In this document: piece by piece, positions 11,272-23,300 of the stretch
Layout: each line of letters begins with the position of its first letter
How positions within the stretch are numbered: the first letter of the stretch is position 1
Origin: Spinacia oleracea
Lineage: Eukaryota; Streptophyta; Magnoliopsida; Caryophyllales; Amaranthaceae
Assembly: GCF_020520425.1 (NCBI RefSeq)
Contig: NC_079491.1
Span: 28,201,449 to 28,265,448 of the forward strand
DNA length: 64,000 nt
Reading direction: 5' to 3'
Position numbers and translations under genes: made by a program
Notes under the pieces: generated by a model
Database searches by the model: none
The model's input: the letters and a program-made list of their open reading frames with translations, nothing else
What the model was told of the DNA's origin: nothing

Positions 11272-12566
11272 GTCTGGGTTTGTCTTCTGCCTCAACGGAG
11301 GTGCAGTAAGCTGGAAAAGTGCTAAGCAAAGCACCATTGCGGATTTTACAACTGAAGCGGAGTACATTGCTGCACATGAAGCAGCAAAGGAAGCTATATG
11401 GCTAAGGAAGTTCATAGGTGAACTTGGTGTAGTCCCCTCCATTAAAGGACCAATAGCCCTGTATTGTGATAATAACGGAGCTATTGCACAGGCAAAGGAG
11501 CCTAGACACCACCAGAGAGTCAAGCATGTACTTCGTAGATTTCACCTTCTATGAGAGTTCGTTGAAAGAAAAGAAGTTGAGATAAGCAAGATTGGAACTG
11601 ATGACAACATATCAGATCCATTGACTAAACCTCTGCCGCAGACGAAGCACAACTCGCACACTGCAGCTATGGGAATCAAGCATATTGGAGAATGGCTTTG
11701 ATATCCTTGTTTAATGTTTTAAAGTTTTAGAGTTTAAATCTTTGTAAAACATTATTGGTTAATCATTCACAATAAATGAAGAGAATTCATTTTTCCATTT
11801 AATTTGTGGTTTATTAAATGATGAGTCCCTTCAATTTGACGATATATTCAAGATAGACTGTCAGGACCAGTCCTGTGACTAAGAAATGTCTATCAAGTGA
11901 ACTTGAATGTCAAAGGTTGAAAATGGTCCCTAGTCGGAGTTTTCTATAAAATTGGACGCATAGAAAACGTTAGACGACTAGAATGCAAGATGACTAGTAG
12001 TTCTGTTTCTTGAACTATGTGGACATGGCAATGTCATAATCATTTGCATAGATACTTACTTTGGGAAGACTAGTATCGGACAAGACCTATGAAACTTTAC
12101 TGTAAGAGATGAAAATCTGTCATAAGTAAATTTCATTAAAATTATTAGACACTAAATCCTCAATACCTGAGTGATTTGAGATTACTTGTTTGAGAACTGG
12201 TTGCTTTTACGTTGACCAACCGTCGCACCGTAAAAGGAGGCTATAAAGGCAACGCTCAGGTAATCACCTATCAAACGAAGTCTAATCTCAAGATCGCAAG
12301 ATTGGGATTGTCCTCCCATAAATCGGGATGAGATGCTTAAAAGTTGTACAAGGCCACTCGGAGAGCTAGAAACTGTGAAATGCATGGCCGTGCTCGGATG
12401 AATCATAGGCTATGATTATCTGTTTATTTGATCAGTTGAACTCTGAAATCGAGAAACACCTCTGGACATAATAAGGATGACAACTCTTACCTTATGTTCA
12501 AGAGCAAGCATCGAGTGACAAAGGAATTAGGAAATGCACACTTGTCCCTAAGGACAAGTGGGAGAC
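11272..12566 (+). pseudogene. Copia pol 3' end (RNase H) and 3' untranslated region
   Basis: The first 430 bases read as the C-terminal half of a Ty1/copia RNase H: AVSWKSAKQSTIADFTTEAE, then a Cys-Asp-Asn-Asn catalytic-site motif, then DDNISDPLTKPLPQTKH. One in-frame stop follows the HLL of the RNase H C-terminus (about 11550). Coding ends about 11700. The rest is noncoding and ends in the purine tract AAGTGGGAGA just before the LTR at 12567. The upstream part of this copia was displaced by insertion of Tat copy A at 11271. Confidence 0.85.
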
Positions 12567-13987
12567 TGAAGGAAATAATGCCCTTGGTCCAAGTATGCAT
12601 TCTGTGTTAAGTCTAATAAGTGCGGTTCAGTATTAATTAACAAGTTAATAATTCAGTGAGATCAAGTGAGCTGAATGCCTAGCTAGAGGCCGCTTCAGTT
12701 CAAGTGGAATTAATGATATTAATCCACAGCTTACTCTTGACTGAACCCGTAGGGTCACACAAATAGTACGTAAACGGATCAAGTATTTAATGGCATTAAA
12801 TACTCTATCTATGGATATTCGGAATCGACGGATCTTGGTTTCAGTGGGAGCTGAGATCGTCACAAGCAAGAAATGAATACTCCGGAAACGATGATATTGC
12901 CGGAAACGGAAATATGGATCGTATCAGAAATATAAATATTATCCAAGTCGTAGATGTTGCCGGAAACGGAAACATGGTACGTATCGGAAAATATTATCGG
13001 AAATGGAAATATTGCCGGAATCGGAAATATTTTCGGAAACGGAAATATTGCCAGAATCGGAAATATTATCGGAATCGGAAAATAATTCCGGAAACGGAAA
13101 TATTAAATATTTGTTCGAAACGGAAATTAATTCCGGAATCGGAAATATTAAATATTGTTCGTATCGGAAATGAATTCCGGAACCGGGAATTTAATCGGAA
13201 GCGTATCGTACGAATAAGCATCGGACGAGGCCTGCCGGACGAGGGCCCAGCACGAAGCCAGGCCATCGCCCAGCAAGCCAAGCGCGCCACACGAACAGCC
13301 AAGGCCACGCCAGGCCCAGCGCAAGGCCAGGCCATGGCAGCGCGCGCAGCAATGGGCTGCGAGCTGTGCTGCTGCTCGAGTGGGCTTGCGGCTCGCGTGG
13401 GCCGAGCGGCCGTGTAGGCTGTGCGCGGGCATGGCCTGCACGCTCGTGGGTCATGCTCGTGTAGAGTTTGTGTTCACATACGAAACCTAAATTGTGTAGG
13501 ATTTGTTTGATGATTAAATTCCTAATCCTAAAAGGATAAAATTAATTAGTTAGAGTCCTACTAGGATTCTAGTTTAACTAATTAGTATCCTAATAGGATT
13601 CCAGTTCCTTTCCCATACCTCTATAAATAAGGGCCTAGGGTCATTATTTGCAGGTACGATTGAAGTATTCAAAGGGTAAGTTTTTGAAAGAAAAATCAGC
13701 CATACACTTGCAAACACATAGCCGAAATTCCTAGTAACCTTAAGGGCGATTCTAGCTGGTCTAACTTGAGGCGGTTCCGGACGTACTGTGGACTATCTAC
13801 GGAGGGACGACATTTGGAGTCCTAAAGACTTGTTCTTGTTCGGTTCGGGCGCAGCTAGGGAAGGCACGCTACAACATGTATGCATCAATTCTATGCTAAA
13901 TGATTATGTGTAAATAATATGCTTTTCTGGCTTTATGGTTTTTCCGCATGATTTATGAACTGTCATATGTATCATAACCTAACAACA
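12567..13987 (+). repeat. Copia 3' LTR, 1.4 kb
   Basis: It starts TGAAGGAAATAATGCCC directly after a purine tract and ends near CTAACAACA, where LINE sequence follows; the last base could be 13984 or 13987. Inside are a run of CGGAAAYGGAAATATT-type repeats (12880-13200), a very GC-rich block (13220-13450), and a probable TATA box, CTATAAATAAGG, at 13621. The element's 5' LTR is not in the window. Confidence 0.82.
12880..13200 (+). repeat. CGGAAACGGAAATATT short tandem array
   Basis: Fifteen or more degenerate copies of a 12-18 bp unit, CCGGAAACGGAAATATT or CGGAATCGGAAATATT, occur within the copia LTR upstream of its TATA box. Spacing is irregular but the GGAAATATT core is well kept. Confidence 0.75.
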
Positions 13988-14000
13988 GGTTCGTTTTCAG

Positions 14001-15161
14001 GTACGTGATGAATTTAATGCGTGGATTAATGGAATTGAATCAGGGCAGGATTTTCGTACCTATTTTTCTTCGAATGTTAAAAATGGCGGGGATGGGGGTA
14101 GTGGGTCTAATTTGAATTCTACTACTCTCAATGAACCTGTAAGAATGCATATGGATGAAAATGTGTTACTGAATTCTCCTATATCTCCTGCTAATCCTTC
14201 GATTCATGCTTCCCCTGTTTTGTCCCCTGTTGTAATTGAAATCGAAGATATAGAAGAAGAAATATGTTTCTGGCAATCTGCGATTGTATGTTATGTGTTG
14301 GGGACCAACCCTCCTCAACATGTAATGGAAGGGTTTGTACACAGGATTTGGGGAAAATTGGGGGTGGACAAGGTTGCTATGATTGGGAAAGGTATCTTCA
14401 TAGTCCGATTCCTCACCATGGAAAACTGTCAAAAGGTCTAAAATGGGAATGCTCAATTCTTTGATAAGAAACCCCTCATTGTTAAACCTTGGTCAGCTGA
14501 GGTGAATTATGCTAAGGACCCAGTGAAACAGGTTCCAATCTGGATTAAGTTGCCTGGATTAGATGTGAAATACTGGGGGGAAAAGAGTATGTTTAAGATA
14601 GCTGGTCAAGTGGGGAAAGCAATTAGAGTTGAGTAGGCTACAAAAAATAGGGACAAATTGATGTTTGCAAAGGTGTTGGTTGAGGTGAACCTTGGTCAAA
14701 CCTGCCCCAAGTTAATTCAGTTTGTCAATGAGAAAGGTGATCTTGTAGACCAACCTATGGAGTATGATTGGTTACCTACCATTTGCTCCCACTGTAAGGG
14801 GTTGGGTCATGAGAGTAGGGTATGCTCTAAACTACAGAAACCACCACAGAAGAAGGTATGTAGACCTAAAACTGTCCAACAAGTGAAGGAACCTACACTA
14901 AATCCAACTGGTGGGGTGCAGCCAGTTGTAGGAGAGGTCCAGGTTCCTGCAGTGGGACACATGGTGAGGAGTGGGAGGGATAAAGATGGTTTTATCCAAG
15001 CTACCTCCTTCAGTAGACAACATGGGCAACAACTCAGGACTGTAATTACAAGGAACAGTTTCCATGCTCTCAACTTGGAAGATGCAGATGGAGGTGATCC
15101 TGTAGGGGATGTGGCTGGTCTGTTGGATCAGGGGTTGATGACCCCTAGATCCAATGGATAG
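14001..15161 (+). pseudogene. LINE ORF1: DUF4283-like RNA-binding protein, CCHC knuckle
   Basis: The open pieces at 14112-14441 and 14658-15161 are parts of one protein. The first has the DUF4283 pattern (CYVLGTNPPQHVMEGFV), and the linking stretch 14442-14640 keeps PIWIKLPGLDVKYWG in frame. The zinc knuckle CSHCKGLGHESRVC (CX2CX4HX4C) lies at about 14785-14826. Stops at about 14440 (TAA) and 14635 (TAG) interrupt it. Family members bind the element RNA. The end overlaps the start of ORF2 at 15154. Confidence 0.8.
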
Positions 15162-18100
15162 TGTTCTTAGCTGGAATGTAAGAGGGCTAAACAGGAGAGC
15201 AATACAGATAGAGGTGAGGAGATTCATTCATACCCACAATATTAAACTGGTTAGCCTTCTTGAAACCAAGGTTAAAGCATCTAAATTAGGTGACTTATAC
15301 CTTGGGGTGTGCCCAGGGTGGAACTTCACAACTAATATCAGTTGTTCCACTTCCAGTAGGATTGTTTTAGCATGGGATCCTAACTCTTTTACACTGAACA
15401 TTTTGTCAATGAGCAGTCAACTCATTCACTGCTTCATAACTCCAAGAAGCACAGGTGTGGGGTTTTTTGGTACCTTCATCTATGGCATGAATACTAAGGA
15501 GGATAGAGTGCCTTTATGTAACTCTCTCACTCAGATTTCAGACAACTGTACCCAACCATGGATCATCATGGGGGATTTTAATGCTCTGATGGATGTTGAG
15601 GATAGAGTGGGTGCCCCTGTCAGAATTAGGGAAATCCAAGCTATGAGAGCTTGTATGGCTCATTGCAACCTGTCCACCGTCAAAACAGTGGGGAGACAAT
15701 TTACATGGAGTAACAAGCAAGTGGGGGAGGACAGGGTGCTGTCTAGAATTGATAGAGTGTTGGCTAATGCTAGCTAGTCTGACATGTTTCCTGATGTAGA
15801 GGCTAATTTCTTACCAGAAGGCATGTTTGATCATAGCCCTATGATTCTCAAGGGATATAGAAGAACCAATTCCAAGAAACCCTTCAGGTTTTATAATATG
15901 TGGACCTGTGCAGACAGTTTCATGGGTTTGGTTCAAGGAGTTTGGAATAAACAGGTCCATGGGTGCCACATGTACAGATTACAACAAAGACTGAAATGGC
16001 TCAAATTTGAGCTGAAAATCTCTGAATAAAGCTGGATTTAGCAATGTAGAAGCTGAAGATGTGAAAACTTATGCAGTCATATTACAAAAACAAGCTATTC
16101 TTCACCAACTCCCTGGTGATTCCATAGCTGCAACTAAAGAGGAACAAGCTGCAGAAGAGTATAGGATTGCACATCAAGTGTACCTCTCTTTTTTGCAGCA
16201 GACTGCTAAACTTCAATGGCTGGAAAAGGGAGATGAAAACACCAAATTGTTTCATCAAAGTATCAAGCACAAGAGACAACAGAACTCAATTCATTCAATC
16301 CATGATACGAATGGGAACTGGACAGATACCCCTGATGGAGTTAAAAGGGCTTTTACCCAATTCTATTCAGCTTTGTTTTGCAACAAGATGCATCAGAGAA
16401 CTCATGTGAACTCTTTGATTATGGATAGGGGGCCAAGGCTAACTGATGCTCATAGAAGCATGTTGGTGTGTAATTTCACCCTAGAAGAGATCAAAAGTGC
16501 TTTATGGTCAATTCCTGATCACAAAGCACCTGGTATGGATGGCTACAACAGCCATTTCTTCAAATCTGCTTGGCACATCATTAAGAATGATCTGCATAAT
16601 GCTATCAATGATTTCTCCACTACTTGCAAAATCCTCAAGGAAATCAATGTAACTTCTATCACTTTGATCCCAAAGATTTCTGTTCCTGCTTCAGTGAGTG
16701 ATTTTAGACCCATTGCTTGTTGCAATGTTATTTATAAGTGCATCACTAAACTCATCTGCAGCAGGCTTAGCAAGGTCCTCCCTGCAATTGTCTCTCCTAA
16801 TCAAGGAGCCTTTGTTACTGGAAGATCCATTCTCCACAATGTCCTCATTTGCCAAGATTTGATCAAAATGTACAATCACTCTCAAACAAGTCCCTGCTGC
16901 TTGATGAAAGTAGACATCAGAAAAGCTTATGACACAGTTGAATGGGGCTTTATTGAAGAAGTTATGTTGGAGTTAGGGTTTCCCCCCTTTTTTGTTCAGC
17001 TCATCATGACTTGTTTGTCAACCACAAGGTACTAATTCTCATCAATGGTGAGCCTGCTGATCTAATCCAACCCCAGAGAGGTTTGAGACAAGGTGACCCT
17101 TTGTCTCCTTTACTATTCACCTTGTGTATGGACTATTTCTCCAGGTCCATGAAAGCAGTGGGTAAATGTCCTCAGTTCAGATTTCACACTAGATGCAGAA
17201 CACTTCAGTTAAATCATCTGTGCTTTGCTGATGATTTACTAATGTTCTGTAAGGGTGAGCTTCACTCAGTTGCCTTGCTGCTTGAGGGGTTCAAAGTATT
17301 CTCAGATACCACTGGTCTGCAGGCAAACCCTAGTAAATCCTCAGTTTATTGTTGTGGAATTGAGGAGCACACCAAGCTGAACATTGGCACAATCAGTGGA
17401 TTCACTTTTGGTACTCTTCCTTTTAGGTACCTTGGTGTTCCAATTAGCACCAGGAATCTCCAAGCTGGTGAATGTGATCTAGTGGTGGACAAAATGGTGT
17501 CCAGAATAAAAATCTGGAGCTCTAGACATTTATCCTTTGCAGGAAGAACCCAGTTAGTCAATTCAGTTCTAATGAGCATCAGTGTATACTGGGGGAAAAT
17601 TTTTCTCCTCCCTAAGTCAGTAATTAAAAAGATCAATGCAGTCTGCAGAGCTTATCTGTGGTTTGGCACTTATGATGATAGCAGGCCTGGTCCCGTCTCT
17701 TGGAACAATCTATATGGTTCAAAGACTCAAGGTGGGCTAGGTTTCAGGAATCTGGCTTGGTGGAACCAAGCTGCAGTTGGAAAGCTGGCATGGGCTATTG
17801 CTCAAAAATAGGATAACCTATGGGTTAAGTGGGTGCATGCTGTTTATGTTAAGCAAAAAGATTGGCTGGTGTATAGACCCTCTGTGGCTGCAAGTTGGGC
17901 TATAAAGTACATTTGCAAAGTAAAGCAAGACTGCTCAAATAGACTTCATTCCACTAGGTGGTTAACTGATCAGAAGTATTCTATTGGGGTCATTTATCAA
18001 CAACTGTGTGATATGGCTCCAAAGGTCAATTGGCATTCTTATGTGTGGAATAGATTTACCCTCCCTAAGCACATAATAACTCTATGGCTAGCCCTTCAAG

Positions 18101-18483
18101 ACAGACTCAAGACCAGGGATAGACTTCATACCTATGGTGTCATCAATGATGATCAATGTGCTCTATGTGGCTTAAGTACAGAAACTTGTACACATTTGTT
18201 TTTCTCCTGTCACTACAGTAAAGAGTGTTGTTCTTTGGTTTTGCAATGGTTGGGGTTTCACAACTCTAGATCTCATCTGTCTGTTTTGCTGAAATGGCTC
18301 CACAAGTACTGTAAGAATCCATTCAAAAGGAGAGTTGCTTATGCTGCAGTGGCCAGCATTGTGTATCAGATATGGAGAGCAAGAAATCTGGCTATTTGGG
18401 AACAAACAATTCCTTCTATTGCCAACACTGTGAAATGCATTCAGTATACTGTTAAGCACAGGATCTTAAGTATCCTTAGTTAG
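15154..18483 (+). pseudogene. LINE ORF2: endonuclease-reverse transcriptase
   Basis: An APE-type endonuclease opens the frame (SWNVRGLNRRAIQ, LETKVKASKLG, IMGDFNALMDVEDR). The reverse transcriptase follows: FRPIACCNVIYKCITKLICS, KVDIRKAYDTVEW, GLRQGDPLSPLLF and the catalytic FADDLLMF at about 17222-17245. The C-terminal zf-RVT domain (CALCGLSTETCTHLFFSCH) is at about 18158-18214. The frame is broken at 15775 (stop), about 16020 (frameshift), about 17030 (frameshift) and 17809 (stop). The domain order is complete, so decay is by point lesions, not deletion. Confidence 0.9.
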
Positions 18484-18669
18484 AAAGTTAGAACTAGAGA
18501 TAGGGAGTGGCTTCATTCTCCGTAATAGTTGGTCAGCTGCTCTTGTGAGCTCCTGTTTCCTCTCTAGGGCTTGAGGGAGTCCTTCTTAGAAGGTTTGCCT
18601 CTCCCCTTTTGAGTGGTTGTAATTGTTGTTGAGATTAATATATTCCAAACTCTTCTTGCTTGCCAAAAA

Positions 18670-18904
18670 AAAACTGCTCCGTATTGTATAGTATAGTACG
18701 GTGGAATGTGAATATATATTAAAAGGATAAAAATAATCACTGCACTTTCCACAAACGTTTTACGTAGTACTCCGTATGAGAGAAAATGCAATGCATTGCG
18801 TGTTATTTAGAGACAGAAGAATCTATTGCTTTTCATGATGTTAGTTGAAAATCGTGCTACTCGAATTGATCATGCGGGGTAGTAAATATGTGAGGTCAGT
18901 TGTC
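18670..18904. other. Spacer between LINE tail and next repeat
   Basis: An AT-rich stretch with two CTCCGTAT-like phrases but no gene, RNA or clear element ends. Confidence 0.5.
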
Positions 18905-20053
18905 TAGGGCTGTCGAAAATTGACCAGATCCGAAAAACTGACCGAAATCAACCGACATTCGAATCGATCGAATATATCCGAGAAATAGTCAGACCAAAAA
19001 CGACCCGGACATATCCGTTGTTGACCCGAAATCCGATTTGACCCGTAAATTGAAGACCCGAACCCGAACTGCTAGCAACCCGATGAGATCCGTTACTGAT
19101 TTACATCCGATAACTTTTAACTGAACCGAACGCGCATCCGACCCGATAGCAATCCGAAAACTGATTTTACCCGATAACAACCGCAATCAACCCGACACGA
19201 TAACGCCCGTTACCCGATTTAACCCGAACCGGGTCTATCCGAATTCGAATTCAACCGAATTGTTGTCAATCCAACCCGATTAAATTCAATATTCGAAAAT
19301 AACCCGACTTAAGTTAACCCGATAAACAAAAGTCGGCCCAGTTAAAAAAAAGCCCCTTATTTTACTCGAAACCTATTCAATTACTCGTCATTAATCTAAC
19401 TCAAGTTAACCGAATTGAACTATTAACTATAAATCCAACTCGATACATGAAGATTTATTCTATATATGTTAAATTATTTGGAAACAAAGTACTATAAGTC
19501 TCAAAAATATTAATTTTGCATGAAGTTATAAAATAATAAAATGATTTGACTTTATTGTGAACTCGAGAGTCACTCGATTAATAGAACATAGATGACAAAC
19601 TTAACTCGATCTAAACTTGAACCGCAAACCCAATCCACAATTGAATTGAATCCTAGGTACATCTTATCCGAATTTTACCCGAACCCGAGACTCACCAACC
19701 TATAATTGACCCTTATTCAAGACTTATCCGATCAGGAAATGACCCGTACCCGAAGTAAACCGATCAAATTGTATCCGAATCCAAAATACACCCGAACCGA
19801 ACTCAATCCGAACCAAATCAAACCGATAAAAAACCGTTATCAACCCGAGTAGTTCCAACCAAACCCGAGATTGAACCAAACCGAAGTTACCCAATCCGAA
19901 ACCGAGTTCAATCCGAAACAATTTATGACCCGATCACTCCCGAACCAAAGTTATCCGAACCGATCCGAATAGAAATATTTACCTGACATTAACCGATTTA
20001 AAAGTGACCCAAACCATTTATAATCGATCCGATAACCCGATTTGGCAGCCCTA
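18905..20053. mobile_element. AGGGCTG-ended element filled with ACCCGA-like repeats
   Basis: Left end TAGGGCTGTCGAAAA and right end (complement) TAGGGCTGCCAAATC form imperfect inverted repeats. The interior is a dense, degenerate mix of AACCCGA, CCGAACC and TCCGAA words across 1.1 kb, with no reading frame of note. No convincing target duplication is seen, so superfamily is open; a non-autonomous hAT-type element is my best guess. Confidence 0.55.
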
Positions 20054-20381
20054 CTGTATGTCCATACACCTATTACCTATACACGCATTGAATTTCTAAA
20101 GAAAAAAAACTAGGGTCACTGACTCACTGGGGTTATTATCGGATTACTTCCGCATCGGCACATCGGGTCGACATCCATCAATTACATTTTACAAGTTCTT
20201 GAGGCCAAAGGGCCCAAGGCACTAACAAATATTTGATGGGCTTGCTCCAAAAACAACTGAAATTCCATTAGAAAAACATCAAATTTGGCATTTCTAATAT
20301 TTCCTTATCATGAAAAATGGCCTAAGGTTCCACTGAACTCACCACCCTTCTCTCTCTTTCTCTCTCCAACTCAGACCAACA
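20054..20381 (+). promoter_or_regulatory. EF-P upstream region and leader
   Basis: This holds the promoter side of the EF-P gene. A pyrimidine-rich tract (TTCTCTCTCTTTCTCTCTCC, about 20348-20367) lies just upstream of the ATG, typical of plant core-promoter or leader Y-patches. I see no strong TATA box; the exact start site cannot be placed. Confidence 0.5.
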
Positions 20382-23300
20382 ATGGCGGGAATAGCAACCA
20401 TCAAGCTCTCCCAATCTCCTTCCATTCGCCCATCATCCGCTTCATTTTCATCCAACCCATCTTTGAAAGGCCTCAAACACTCCGTTGCACTACCCCGCCG
20501 CACTAGATTCTCTAGTAAATTTCTCATGTTTTTGCTTGTTTTTTTTAGTTGTGCTAATTTTGATGTTTATACTTAGAATTTTGAATAATTTAATGGGAAT
20601 TGTGTCACTAATTTTGGTTTTCGCAGAGATTTATGCTTTGAGTAGCAATGACATTAAGGTGGGTACTAGTCTTGAGGTGGATGGAGCTCCTTGGAAAGTC
20701 TTAGGTAATTTTGATTCCACTCAATTTCCCTATATTTTTCATTTTTTTCAATTTTTAGTTAATGGGTATCTTTATCTTGACAATGTACTGGTAATTAAGC
20801 CTTGAAATTGGATTTCTAGCTTTTCAAGAATTGGGGTTTTGGCATGTTTTTCCGTCTAATATTCAAGTGAACTGCTGCCACTCCTTCACTCCCCCCAACG
20901 GTTACCCTCGCTCAGTGTGTGATAGTGAGTAGACGGGATTTGAACCGAGGTCATGGCTGCCAGTCTACCACCAACGACCCTTACAACTAAGATGCTCATC
21001 ACTAGAAATTTAGCTTTTTGAATGAGGTTTTTCCGGTTTTTATTGTGATTTTATACATGTGCTCTTTCGAGTTTGAATTCGATTATAGATGCTGGCAAAT
21101 CTTTATCAATTAGTTCATTATTTATTTCCAAAAAGTTGCCATCCTCATATGGTTTGGGTATTGAGCATTATTGATGGAGTGTAACTGTGTAATGGAACCA
21201 CGGTTTGTTTTGTCTCGTTATCTCTCGAGAAAGACTAGGCAGCTTAGTTAACGGACTGTCTCCCTTCACCATCCTTTACACCTTCAAGAACGGGGGAGAA
21301 GGGAAAGCAATGTAATGTAATATCGCGTAAAATATATGATGATTTATGATCACGAGCTTGTGGGATTGGGGGTTTCTACCATTTGATGATCGTATAAAGA
21401 GTCTGTGTTAAAATAATTTAATGGGTAAAATCAGTTTGATAGTTGGCTTGCACTTATGATGCTTGATTCTTCTTCCGTACTAGTTAGACTATTGATTCTT
21501 TACCCTGGAGGCTGAAACCTTTTTTCCTTGTAGAGTTTCTTCATGTGAAACCAGGAAAAGGGGCTGCTTTTGTGAGGACTAAAATGCGTAACTACGTGAC
21601 GGGGAACACAGTTGAGAAGACCTTTAGAGCTGGAGTCTCGGTATGTTTTCTGAACTGGTCCATTGATTTTCATTGTTGTGCTTCTGAGCTCTTTTTCCTA
21701 ACTTGTTCTTATCCTTGGGTTGGGGACACTGACACAGCTTTGTCATTTGATCAAGAAATCAACAGTCAAACCTGCTTTCCGAATCGAGTCAGTTTTAGTC
21801 GACTATATTAATTTATAACGTATCTGAATTAGTCCATATCAGTGTTTATGGATTGTGGATATTTATCGACCATGTATTTTGTGCATGCTGGCGTACAACT
21901 TCATCCCACTTTTCTAAATCTCTGTAACGGGGACGAAACAGTAACTTTTCTTCTTGGTTTGGGAAGGTGGATTGGACATGTAAATCAGTTTGAAGCTGGT
22001 GGTGTTGGTGGTGGTGGTGGTGGTGGTGGGGGGGGGGGGAGGAGGGAGGGAGGGAGGGGAGAGGAAGGGAAGGGAGGGGAGAGGAAGGGAAGGGAAGGGA
22101 AGGGAAGGGAGGGGAGGCCGGGAGGGGCTTTATTTATGGTGTTTCATACTTGAATAACTGGTGAAAAGGGTTCTAAATGTGGACCCTTTCTTCTTGAACT
22201 TAGTTTCTTCAAAAGGGTTAAAAGAACCTTTACTTATATAGGGATCCTTAATTCCTTATACAATCATCAAATGGGTTGAATCCCGACCAATACAATCTCA
22301 GAAGTAAACTTATTGAAACTTCAAGGGGGAAGGCCCGAAGGGGAGGGGGGGGGGGGGAAGATGTGTTTCTTCCAAGTCCTAGCCAAATGCACATCTTGTT
22401 GAGTGGTGTTGTGTGTGAGTTTCCTATCTTGTACTCTAGCCAGGTCAAAGTAACATACTAACATCTCATTAAGTAGCTCCCTTTATTTTTAACGGTTAAG
22501 AGTTAACTACTCAGTTTTGCATTTTTAACTTCTTGGTTGGACATGGATTTTATATTGACAGATACCTGAAGCAAATGTAGTCAAGGAAACAAAACAATTC
22601 ACATACAAAGATGGAAGTGTTTATGTCTTCATGGATTTGGTATAGTTCTTTTTCCCTATGATTATGATTTTTTTCAGTGTTTTCTACATGGCTATAGGTC
22701 AAATCCTACATGATTATAGGTGAATGTGCTTTGTGATGAGCTGCATTAGCAGATAAAATGCTTTGAATTCCTGGGTATGCACATTGCATTTTTGAGTTTA
22801 ACATTATTTCGTGTCAATTTAATGGTATTGAGCGCCCTGCCAATTTTGTGACTTTCCAAATAGGATAGGTCTCATTAATTTCTTACTCCTGTGGTGTCTT
22901 GTGCATGCTTTACTCAATCATTAAGAACGTACCAATTCTTTACCGAGTGTCGTAATTCGTTGCTTTCAGCTTCTCAATCTACTTTTCATGTCAGTGTGAG
23001 CAAATATGTTTGTATTACATATGGTTTTTAAGGTTGGACTTTTCTACCTGCATGTTTTGTTGTTCTTCACTCCACACAAGTGCACAACATGTCCATGATA
23101 CACGATTGCCAGAAACATAGCAGTGGTGGGGTGGCTCAGAGATGTATTTTATTTGTATCTAGTTGTTCTTCAGTGAGCATGTAGGGTGATGTAGCTCTAA
23201 TTTTGCCACCAACATGAGAAATATTCTATTACAGTATTATGCAAACCTTGTGAACTTTTGCGTGCTGTTATTAAGTTACTGAAATTTAAGTCTATCACTT

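Larger units (their letters stand above)
13988..18669 (+). mobile_element. LINE (non-LTR retrotransposon), decayed, near full length
   Basis: Two overlapping coding regions in LINE order: ORF1 with a DUF4283-like domain and CCHC knuckle, and ORF2 with endonuclease, reverse transcriptase and a C-terminal zf-RVT cysteine/histidine domain. It ends in a short poly-A near 18661-18674. The left edge directly follows the copia LTR end, so the true 5' start and the target duplication could not be fixed. At least two stops in ORF1 and four breaks in ORF2 show it is inactive. Layout matches the plant L1-like clade. Confidence 0.88.

Noticed and set aside
13066-13454. Several overlapping Ala/Arg-rich frames near the copia LTR centre
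   Set aside because: All frames stay open because the block is very GC-rich; it is within an LTR.
18905-20053. Telomere-like repeat block
   Set aside because: Words are AACCCGA-like and degenerate, not the plant TTTAGGG array.
20878-21005. A functional tRNA gene
   Set aside because: A B box is present but there is no cloverleaf acceptor stem; SINE fits better.
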